NCBI GenBank assembly: GCA_900316055.1
Contig: ONBK01000006.1
Coordinates: forward strand, 42,881 to 106,880
DNA length: 64,000 bases
From: an uncultured Bacteroidales bacterium
GTDB lineage: Bacteria > Bacteroidota > Bacteroidia > Bacteroidales > P3
Direction of reading: 5' to 3'
The notes below the pieces were generated by a model that was given only the letters and a program-made list of their open reading frames with translations, did not search any database and was not told where the DNA came from. Within the stretch, counting starts at the first letter, position 1, and each line of letters opens with the position of its first letter. A program made the position numbers and the translations under genes. Shown piece by piece: positions 58,084 to 64,000 of the stretch.

Positions 58084-59982
58084 ATGGTGAATAGCGGCAT
58101 ATATTTCAGCCATTTGCGAGAGTTGGTAGCCCTCGAGCTCCGCGAAGAGCAGCAGTCCTACCAGCGCAGCCTCGAGGCCAAAGGAGCTTCGCTCACAGGC
58201 TGCATCCAGGAGCCCGCCTGCCGCTATCCCGTACATCTGGGCAACAACGCCTACAACCCCCTCGGACAGCTCACCCTCGAACTGCGCTACGAGGTGGGTG
58301 AAGACGAGGTGGAGCTCGACTTCGAGCCCGGCAAGCCGGCCACCGTGTTCTACCTCACCGATGGCGGCGCGAAAGAGCTGCCGCACCAGTGCTATGTAGA
58401 ATTAGTGGGCGACGGCGTGATGACCGTCAGCCTCCCCTCGAAATCTGCCCTGCAGAGCATCAAGGACCTCGCCGAGCACCACCTGCTGGGTGTGCAACTG
58501 GGCATCGACAACACCAGCTACCGCGTGATGCAGGAGGCCCTCTCGGAAGCCGAGAGGAAAGAAGACGAGAAGTTCGTCCATCTCCGCAATATACTGATAG
58601 GCAACGCGCAGCCCTCTTTCCGACAGCTGCCGCCTCTCTCCTTCCCCTGGCTCAACGCCACCCAGAATGCCGCCATACAGAAGGTGGTGGAGGCGCAAGA
58701 GGTCTCCATCGTCCATGGCCCTCCGGGTACCGGCAAGACCACTACGTTGGTGGAAGCCATCATCGAGACCCTTGAGCGCGAGACTCAGGTACTTGTCTGC
58801 GCCCCCTCCAACGCCGCCGTCGACTGGATCAGCGAGCAACTCATGCGCCGCAGCGTCAACGTGCTGCGCATCGGCAACCCACTGCGCATGAGCGACGAGA
58901 TGCTCGACTGCAGCTACGAACGACGCTATTCCGCCCACCCCGACTACCACGAGTTATGGAATATCAAAAAGGAGTTAAGGGGTGACAAAGGGGAGGTGAA
59001 AGGAGATAGGCGACATAAGCTCCAATCTCGCGCCATGGAGCTTGAAATAAAAATCAACGCCGACCTCTTCGACCAAGCCAGCGTGGTCAGCTGCACCCTT
59101 ATCGGCAGCGCCTACCGCCTCATGGAACGCCGTCGCTTCTCCACCCTCTTCATCGACGAGGCCGCACAGGCCCTCGAGCCCGCCTGCTGGGCCGCCATCC
59201 TCAAAGCCGACCGCGTCATTATGAGCGGCGACCACCAGCAACTGCCACCTACGGTGAAAAGCATAAAGGCTGTCAAAGAAGGCCTCGCCAACACACTGAT
59301 GCAGAAACTCGTCGGCCTGCATCCTCGCTGCGTCACGCTGCTCACCACACAGTACCGCATGAACAAGGACATCATGGCCTTCTCCTCACGCTGGTTCTAC
59401 CACAATCGACTCCAGGCCGCCCCCGAGGCCGCCCACCGGCTGGTCTCCCCCCTCGACACACCGCTCACCTGGATCGACACCTCAGCATATTCAGACCATT
59501 CTGAAAAACGCACTCACACCGGCTCCCTCACCAACGCCCAGGAGGCCCGCCTCGTCATCCACACCCTCCGCGACTATATCGAGATGATTTCTCCGCAGAA
59601 AATCGAGAACGAGCGCGTGGACTTCGGCATCATCACCCCCTATCGCGGACAGGCGCGCCTCATCCGCCGCCTGCTCAAGATGCAGCACTATTTCCGAAAG
59701 CTCAAACGCCACATCACCGTCGGCACCGTTGACGGCTTCCAAGGGCAGGAGCGCGACGTCATCGTCATCTCCCTCGTGCGCGACAACACAGACGGCAATA
59801 TTGGTTTTCTCCGCGACCTGCGCCGCATGAACGTCGCCATGACGCGCGCGCGCATGAAACTTATCATCATAGGCAACGTACAAGCCCTCTCCCGCCACCG
59901 CTTCTACCGCGAACTGGCAGAACACATCCGACAGCACGGCGAATTCATAGAAATCCCCTCACCCCCCCCTCAAACCCCTTAA
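58084..59982 (+). CDS. SF1B helicase (IGHMBP2/UPF1-like)
   Basis: A 632-residue helicase. Walker A GPPGTGKTTTLVE lies near residues 213-225, then APSNAAVDWI (Ia), FIDEAAQALEP (II), GDHQQLPPTV (III), TQYRMNKDIM (IV), TVDGFQGQERDVIVIS (V) and NVAMTRARMKL (VI). This order and the N-terminal beta-barrel place it with IGHMBP2/SMUBP-2-like proteins, 5'-3' helicases on RNA or DNA. An extra segment ELRGDKGEVKGDRRHKL at about residues 297-313, between motifs Ia and II, is encoded by GGAGTTAAGG/GGAGGTGAAAGG repeats. The last residues (SPPPQTP) and the stop codon lie in a CCTCAAACC repeat. Confidence 0.88.
   Translation: MVNSGIYFSHLRELVALELREEQQSYQRSLEAKGASLTGCIQEPACRYPVHLGNNAYNPLGQLTLELRYEVGEDEVELDFEPGKPATVFYLTDGGAKELPHQCYVELVGDGVMTVSLPSKSALQSIKDLAEHHLLGVQLGIDNTSYRVMQEALSEAERKEDEKFVHLRNILIGNAQPSFRQLPPLSFPWLNATQNAAIQKVVEAQEVSIVHGPPGTGKTTTLVEAIIETLERETQVLVCAPSNAAVDWISEQLMRRSVNVLRIGNPLRMSDEMLDCSYERRYSAHPDYHELWNIKKELRGDKGEVKGDRRHKLQSRAMELEIKINADLFDQASVVSCTLIGSAYRLMERRRFSTLFIDEAAQALEPACWAAILKADRVIMSGDHQQLPPTVKSIKAVKEGLANTLMQKLVGLHPRCVTLLTTQYRMNKDIMAFSSRWFYHNRLQAAPEAAHRLVSPLDTPLTWIDTSAYSDHSEKRTHTGSLTNAQEARLVIHTLRDYIEMISPQKIENERVDFGIITPYRGQARLIRRLLKMQHYFRKLKRHITVGTVDGFQGQERDVIVISLVRDNTDGNIGFLRDLRRMNVAMTRARMKLIIIGNVQALSRHRFYRELAEHIRQHGEFIEIPSPPPQTP
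58969..59010 (+). repeat. in-frame GGAGGTGAAAGG repeat in the helicase
   Basis: GGAGTTAAGG, GGTGACAAAGG, GGAGGTGAAAGG and GAGATAGG units encode ELRGDKGEVKGDR, between helicase motifs Ia and II. Confidence 0.7.
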
Positions 59983-60046
59983 ACCTCTTAAACCTCTTAA
60001 ACCCCTCAAACCTCTCAAACCCCTCAAACCCCTTAACCCCCCTAAA
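59957..60046 (+). repeat. CCTCTTAAA / CCCCTCAAA repeat tract
   Basis: About nine copies of CCTCTTAAA or CCCCTCAAA cover the end of the helicase gene, its stop codon and the whole gap up to the NCS2 permease. It is the complement of the unit at 40567-40615. Confidence 0.85.
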
Positions 60047-60047
60047 C

Positions 60048-61364
60048 ATGTTAAAAAAACTCTTCGGCTTCGACCCCACAAAGCATAAGGTGCGTACCGA
60101 GATCATAGCCGGCATCACCACCTTCCTCACCATGGCCTATATCCTGGCCGTCAACCCCGGCATCTTCAGTGCCCTCGACAGTGGCGACAATCCCATGCCC
60201 ACCACCGCCGTCTTCACCGCCACAGCCCTCGCCGCCATCGTCGGCACCCTGGTGATGGCCATCTATGCCAAGAAGCCCCTCGGCTTGGCTCCCGGCATGG
60301 GCATCAATGCCTTCTTCGTCTTCACCGTCTGCATCGGCATGGGCTATCGTTGGCAGTTCGCCCTCACGGCCGTCTTCCTCGAGGGTATCCTCTTCATCAT
60401 TCTCTCGATCTTCAAGATTCGCGAGCTGATTGCCAACACCATCCCTGCCGGTCTGAAGGCCGCCATCGGAGCCGGCATCGGCCTCTTCATTGCTTTCATC
60501 GGCCTGCACAATTGCGGCATCGTGGTCAACAACCCCGACACATTGGTCACCCTTGGCAACTTCGGCGACCGCGCCACCCTTCTGGCGCTCATCGGCCTCT
60601 TTATCTGCGGTCTGCTGATGGTCCAGAAGGTCAAAGGCGGCCTCCTCTGGGGCATCCTCATCACCACCCTTATCGGCATTCCGATGGGGGTAACCCAACT
60701 CAACGGTGTAGCCTCCGCACCGCCTTCGGTGGCACCCATCTTCATGCAGATGCAATGGCACGATATCTTCTCTCCCGAAATGCTTATCATCATCCTCACC
60801 TTCCTCTTCGTCGACCTCTTCGACACCATCGGCACCGTGGTGGGTGTCTCGATGAAAGCCGGCATGGTGGACAAGAGAGGTAATGTCGACGGTGTGGGCC
60901 GCATGCTGATGTCCGATGCCATCGCCACCGCCGCTGGCGCCATGCTGGGCACCTCGACCACCACCACCTATGTGGAAAGTGCCGCCGGTGTGGGCGTGGG
61001 TGGCCGCACGGGGCTCACCGCCTTCGTCATCGCCGTCTGCTTCGCTCTGGCCCTGTTCCTCAGTCCATTCTTCCTTGCCATCCCGGCGGCAGCCACCGGC
61101 CCCGCCCTCATCATCGTGGGTGTCATGATGTGTTCCAGCATCACCAAGATCGTTTGGGATGATTTTAGCGAGGCCATCCCCGCCTTCATCACCATGCTGA
61201 TGATGCCGCTGAGCTACAGCATCAGCGAAGGCATCATGCTCGGCATCATCATGTATGTCCTGCTGAACGTCTGCACCGGCAAGAAAGGCATGAAGAAAAT
61301 CAGCCCCACCATCTGGGTCCTCTCCGTCGTCTTCGTGCTACGATACCTAGAGAAAAGCCTGTAA
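60048..61364 (+). CDS. NCS2 (AzgA-like) purine permease
   Basis: A 438-residue inner-membrane transporter with about 12 helices, importing guanine, hypoxanthine or adenine with protons. The N-terminal GITTFLTMAYILAVNPGIF, the GMGINAFFVFTVC motif, and the DLFDTIGTVVGVSMKAGM and TTTYVESAAGVGVGGRTGLTA segments are characteristic of the AzgA/PbuG branch. A strong terminator follows at once, so it ends its transcript. The upstream gap is filled with repeats and no promoter is seen. Confidence 0.9.
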   Translation: MLKKLFGFDPTKHKVRTEIIAGITTFLTMAYILAVNPGIFSALDSGDNPMPTTAVFTATALAAIVGTLVMAIYAKKPLGLAPGMGINAFFVFTVCIGMGYRWQFALTAVFLEGILFIILSIFKIRELIANTIPAGLKAAIGAGIGLFIAFIGLHNCGIVVNNPDTLVTLGNFGDRATLLALIGLFICGLLMVQKVKGGLLWGILITTLIGIPMGVTQLNGVASAPPSVAPIFMQMQWHDIFSPEMLIIILTFLFVDLFDTIGTVVGVSMKAGMVDKRGNVDGVGRMLMSDAIATAAGAMLGTSTTTTYVESAAGVGVGGRTGLTAFVIAVCFALALFLSPFFLAIPAAATGPALIIVGVMMCSSITKIVWDDFSEAIPAFITMLMMPLSYSISEGIMLGIIMYVLLNVCTGKKGMKKISPTIWVLSVVFVLRYLEKSL

Positions 61365-61370
61365 AGAACT

Positions 61371-61404
61371 GGCGGGGCCGCGCTACCGCGCGGCCCCGCC
61401 TTTT
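61371..61404 (+). terminator. rho-independent terminator of the NCS2 permease
   Basis: GGCGGGGCCGCGC pairs perfectly with GCGCGGCCCCGCC around TACC and is followed by TTTT. The adjoining A run also gives a T tract on the other strand. Confidence 0.93.
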
Positions 61405-61412
61405 AAAAAAAA

Positions 61413-61444
61413 TTTGGTCAGATGAAAATTATTTCGTAAATTTG
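61413..61444 (+). promoter_or_regulatory. promoter of the hydrogenase-like operon
   Basis: TTTG at 61413-61416 and TAAATTTG at 61437-61444 with 20 bases between, 40 bases before the DRTGG gene. Confidence 0.75.
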
Positions 61445-61484
61445 CACCTTGAAATATTTAACACATTCTTAATACTATTGCACT

Positions 61485-61826
61485 ATGACTTTAAGAGATA
61501 TTGTAGACAAACTGGGAGCGACGGTGCCGCTGGGAGCGGAACGTCTCGATATAGAGGTGGAGCATGCTTTCGCCTCGGATTTGATGAGCGACGTGCTGAC
61601 GCTGAAAGACACCCCGGTGCTGGTGACGGGACTCTGCAACGTGCAGACCATCCGCACCTGCGACATGGCCAACCTCGACGTGGTCATTTTCGTGCGCAAC
61701 AAAAAACCGACGGAGGATATGATTGAGCTGGCCGAGGACAACGATATGGTGCTTATCTGCAGCACCTACTCGATGTTCAAGACCTGCGGGTTGCTGTGGG
61801 AACTCGGAATGAAACCTTTGTATTAA
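61485..61826 (+). CDS. DRTGG-domain protein
   Basis: A 113-residue protein consisting of one DRTGG-type domain: HAFASDLMSDVLTL, VLVTGLCNVQTIRTCDMANL and the final MFKTCGLLWELGMKPLY follow the pattern of small DRTGG proteins. The domain is also found in serine kinase-related and phosphotransacetylase proteins; its ligand is unknown. In clostridia and thermotogae I recall these small proteins near iron hydrogenase genes together with a GHKL ATPase, as here. Gaps to the next genes are 12 and 33 bases. Confidence 0.8.
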   Translation: MTLRDIVDKLGATVPLGAERLDIEVEHAFASDLMSDVLTLKDTPVLVTGLCNVQTIRTCDMANLDVVIFVRNKKPTEDMIELAEDNDMVLICSTYSMFKTCGLLWELGMKPLY

Positions 61827-61838
61827 CAATCTAAGATT

Positions 61839-62252
61839 ATGCATCAAGAATATACTGTTATAGAAGGGGATTTTGTGAATGCTGGGAAGGCTTCGAGTTC
61901 AGTGAAGAAGACGCTGAAGCAGTTGAACGTGAATCCGCAGGTGGTCAAGCGTGTCGTCGTGGCCCTCTATGAGGCCGAGGTGAACGCCATCGCCCATGCC
62001 TACGGCGGCAAGGTGGAGGTGGATATCGACAGCGACAAAATCCGTATGGTAGTGGCCGACAAGGGCCCGGGTATCCCCGATATCGCACTGGCCATGCAGG
62101 AAGGCTACTCCACCGCTCGCCCCGAAGTACGCGACATGGGCTTCGGCGCCGGTATGGGCCTGCCCAATATGCAGAAGAATGTCGACAAATTGAACGTCAG
62201 CTCCGAAGTAGGAGTCGGCACGACGGTCGAAATGGAAGTGAATTTCCAGTAG
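61839..62252 (+). CDS. GHKL ATP-binding protein (anti-sigma regulatory factor-like)
   Basis: A 137-residue RsbW/RsbT-like protein: N box YEAEVNAIAHAYGG, DKGPGIPDI and the lid GFGAGMGLPNMQKNVD, ending in VEMEVNF. Motifs are intact, so ATP binding and kinase function are plausible. Unlike the protein at 31820 it has no STAS or phosphatase next to it; instead it lies between a DRTGG and a hydrogenase-like gene, so it may regulate or respond to that redox protein. Confidence 0.85.
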   Translation: MHQEYTVIEGDFVNAGKASSSVKKTLKQLNVNPQVVKRVVVALYEAEVNAIAHAYGGKVEVDIDSDKIRMVVADKGPGIPDIALAMQEGYSTARPEVRDMGFGAGMGLPNMQKNVDKLNVSSEVGVGTTVEMEVNFQ

Positions 62253-62285
62253 TTAAGTAGTCAGTAGTTAAGAAGTTAAGTAGAA
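62253..62285 (+). repeat. GTAGTTAAGAAGTTAAG repeat tract
   Basis: AGTTAAGTAGTCAGTAGTTAAGAAGTTAAG units of about 8-10 bases fill the gap before the hydrogenase-like gene. Confidence 0.6.
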
Positions 62286-63650
62286 ATGGCTTTTTATCAC
62301 GCTTTACAAGTAGAGGAAGATCGATGCATTGGTTGTTCGCGGTGCATGAAGATATGCCCCACGGAGGCTATCCGCATCCTAGGGGGAAAGGCCGAGATAC
62401 AGGAGCACCGTTGCATCGACTGCGGCAAATGCTACGAGGTGTGCCCCGTCCAGTCTATCGCCATCAAGGACGACGACTTCGAGGCTTTCAAGAAGTATTC
62501 CCACTCGGTGGCGCTGCTGCCGGCAGTCTTCATGGGCCAGTTCCCCGACGAGGTGAGCGTGTCGCAGGTCTACGCGACGCTCTATGAGCTGGGGTTCGCC
62601 CATGTGATGGAGGTGGAGAGTGCGGCGACCATCTTCAAGGAAGCCAAGGAGAAGTATGCCCGCGAGCATTCCGACATCCGTCCCCTCATCTCTTCGTTCT
62701 GCCCCGCCATCGTGCGCCTGGTGCAGATCAAGTATCCGTCGCTGACGGAGAATATCATGCCCATCAAGGCCCCCCTCGACCTCAGCGCCATGTATGCCAT
62801 CGAGGAGCTGATGCACCGCGGCATTCCGCGCGAGGAGATAGGACTCTTCTATGTCACTCCCTGCGCCGCCAAGGTGGCGGCCGTAAAGGCCCCCGTAGGC
62901 GAGGAGAAGTCCATTATCGACGGCGTCATCAATATGAATTCGCTCTTCAACCGCGTCTACAAGCGCATGAAGGACAACGGGAAGAATCACCAGTACAAGC
63001 CCCTCTCGCGTCAGCGCCTCTCGGCAGACGCCATCCTCTCGACCCTCACCAACGGCGAGCGCCGCATCTGTACGGCCAAGCGCAGCTACTCCATCGACGG
63101 CATCGAGAATGTCATGGACTTCCTCGACAAGCTGGAGAACGACGAGGTGGAGGGCGTGGAGTTCCTCGAACTGAGGGCTTGCGACCAGAGCTGTGCGGGA
63201 GCGTTGCTGAGTGTCGACAACCGTTTCCTCTGCGGCGAGCGGATGTATGCCCGTGCCCGCAAGGCGGCGGAACGCGAGCGCAACGGCGAGATGGCCCGCG
63301 ACCGCGAGATGGATAAATACCAGGACTACCTGATAGAGCATTCCATGGTAGACGAGGTGGAGCCCCGTTCGATGATGGTGCTCGACAACGATATCTCGAA
63401 GGCGTTGGAGAAGATGGAGAAGATAGAGAAGATGAAGGTGTGCCTGCCGCAGATCGACTGCGGCGTGTGTGGTGCCCCCACCTGCGAGGCTTTCGCCACC
63501 GACGTGGTGTGCGAGAAGGCCAGCCTGCACCAGTGTGTCTTCTACCGCCTGCACCTCGAGGCACAAGGGAAGATGACCCTCCACGAGGGCCGCTCCAATA
63601 TGTACTCCGTCTGGGGCGACGACCGCATCAGCGGGGAGATAGAGGTGTAA
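62286..63650 (+). CDS. [FeFe]-hydrogenase-like iron-sulfur protein, putative redox sensor
   Basis: A 454-residue protein. Two 4Fe-4S ferredoxin motifs lie at residues 14-25 (CIGCSRCMKICP) and about 43-54 (CIDCGKCYEVCP). A hydrogenase large-subunit domain follows with the four H-cluster cysteine positions kept: SSFCPA (Cys139), TPCAAK (Cys193), and RACDQSC (Cys299, Cys303). The usual GGGQP after the last motif is missing. The C-terminus has CGVCGAPTCEAFATDVVCEKA, a further Fe-S site. No PAS domain is present. This resembles the putatively sensory group C/D-like hydrogenases; H2 sensing is inference. Confidence 0.85.
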   Translation: MAFYHALQVEEDRCIGCSRCMKICPTEAIRILGGKAEIQEHRCIDCGKCYEVCPVQSIAIKDDDFEAFKKYSHSVALLPAVFMGQFPDEVSVSQVYATLYELGFAHVMEVESAATIFKEAKEKYAREHSDIRPLISSFCPAIVRLVQIKYPSLTENIMPIKAPLDLSAMYAIEELMHRGIPREEIGLFYVTPCAAKVAAVKAPVGEEKSIIDGVINMNSLFNRVYKRMKDNGKNHQYKPLSRQRLSADAILSTLTNGERRICTAKRSYSIDGIENVMDFLDKLENDEVEGVEFLELRACDQSCAGALLSVDNRFLCGERMYARARKAAERERNGEMARDREMDKYQDYLIEHSMVDEVEPRSMMVLDNDISKALEKMEKIEKMKVCLPQIDCGVCGAPTCEAFATDVVCEKASLHQCVFYRLHLEAQGKMTLHEGRSNMYSVWGDDRISGEIEV

Positions 63651-63666
63651 TCACGCTTACGGAAAA

Positions 63667-63720
63667 AAAAAACGAATAAAAACAGCAAGGGATGCTCCCG
63701 AAAGAGCATCCCTTTGCTGC
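63667..63720 (-). terminator. terminator of the OmpA-like gene
   Basis: AGCAAGGGATGCTC pairs with GAGCATCCCTTTGCT (one bulged T). On the minus strand it is followed by a long T run, so it mainly ends the OmpA-like transcript; it may also stop the plus-strand hydrogenase operon. Confidence 0.85.
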
Positions 63721-63743
63721 ACCATTTAACTAAAGAGTATTTC

Positions 63744-64000
63744 TTACTTGATTTCCACGGTGGCGCGGCGGTTATGAGCGCGGCCTTCCTTGGTGGCGTT
63801 CGATTCCACGGGATAGCTCTCGCCTTTGCTGGTAACAGTGATGTTACGGGCGGGAGCACCCATCTTGGTCATCATACGCTTGACAGCGTAGGCACGTTTG
63901 CGGCCAATCTTCAGGTTGTTCTTCCTCGTGCCGGTATTGTCGGCGTAACCCGTGACGACGACATGGATATTCGCGTCGTTCTTCATGGCGTCACACAGTT
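63744..64000 (-). CDS. OmpA-family C-terminal domain protein (5' part outside window)
   Basis: The visible 85 residues are the C-terminal peptidoglycan-binding domain of an OmpA-like protein: VVVTGYADNTGTRKNNLKIGRKRAYAVKRMM contains the Asp and the downstream RA-VK that contact diaminopimelate, and NRRATVEIK closes the domain. The frame stays open to the window edge (preceding codons L-C-D-A), so the N-terminal part is missing and the ATG at 63986 is probably internal. A strong terminator follows the stop. Confidence 0.85.
   Translation of the reverse strand, partial: LCDAMKNDANIHVVVTGYADNTGTRKNNLKIGRKRAYAVKRMMTKMGAPARNITVTSKGESYPVESNATKEGRAHNRRATVEIK

Noticed and set aside
62379-63584. 401-residue minus-strand frame opposite the hydrogenase-like gene
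   Set aside because: The plus strand carries ferredoxin and hydrogenase motifs; the minus frame is a shadow without domains.

Overview
The window comes from the chromosome of a Bacteroidales-type member of the Bacteroidota, most likely a gut or rumen anaerobe. Three things support this. Most transcription units are preceded by the Bacteroidota promoter core TAnnTTTG, several times with a TTTG box 19-20 nt upstream. The protein set is typical of the group: TonB-dependent receptors with carboxypeptidase-regulatory N-termini, type IX secretion (T9SS) C-terminal sorting domains, a PorT-like barrel, a UpxY antiterminator and a four-helix-bundle protein. Third codon positions are GC-rich, which produces many long antisense shadow frames. 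No rRNA, CRISPR array, insertion sequence or phage was found; this is chromosomal backbone with some accessory islands.

Layout. 1-2.9 kb: nitroreductase and an acyl-CoA ligase, then tRNA-Gln. 3.1-8.8 kb: four co-directed exported proteins of unknown role, the last with a YARHG and a beta-helix domain. 8.9-12.7 kb: type I asparaginase, PorT-like barrel, membrane sulfatase/LTA-synthase-like enzyme. 12.7-17.2 kb (minus): FAD oxidoreductase, uvrB, coiled-coil lipoprotein. 17.4-20.4 kb (minus): a cobalamin riboswitch with its promoter, followed by two T9SS-exported surface proteins. 20.5-25.9 kb: RNase R, a second acyl-CoA ligase, holA. 25.9-32.5 kb: TonB receptor, amino-acid ABC permease and ATPase, then a SpoIIE phosphatase, an RsbW-like kinase and a STAS protein. 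32.5-37.7 kb (minus): ung, MBL hydrolase, lipoprotein, lysS, NlpC/P60 and a DUF4294-like protein. 37.8-41.5 kb: ABC exporter pair, radical SAM protein, membrane LytTR regulator. 41.7-47.0 kb: LiaF-like protein, M28 peptidase, CAT-like acetyltransferase, isochorismatase, GNAT, TfoX-like and ICMT-like proteins. 47.0-50.8 kb: tRNA-Val(CAC), a ComEA-like protein, a His-rich small protein with a TonB receptor, tRNA-Val(GAC). 51.0-56.9 kb: nitroreductase, truncated ComEC, UpxY, vWA protein, four-helix bundle, and half a transketolase fused to a zinc ribbon. 57.0-61.4 kb: esterase-LysM, SF1 helicase, NCS2 purine permease. 61.5-63.7 kb: DRTGG protein, GHKL ATPase and a [FeFe]-hydrogenase-like protein. 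63.7-64 kb: an OmpA-like protein cut by the window edge.

Three signals stand out. First, the cobalamin riboswitch drives two predicted surface proteins rather than a btuB or a synthesis gene, so they are candidate B12-capture factors; the larger contains a recent internal duplication about 97% identical by eye. Second, the ABC ATPase carries a C-terminal domain that aligns by eye with the RsbW-like kinase encoded just downstream, but lacks its ATP-binding motifs; together with phosphatase, kinase and STAS genes this suggests transport coupled to partner switching. Third, degenerate repeats of 8-10 bp period fill many intergenic gaps and also sit in frame inside genes: in signal peptides of five exported proteins and in linkers of UvrB, RNase R, the SF1 helicase, the FAD oxidoreductase, the LytTR regulator and the LysM esterase.

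All calls are by eye from sequence. No database search was run, so family names are recollections of motif patterns and domain borders are approximate.
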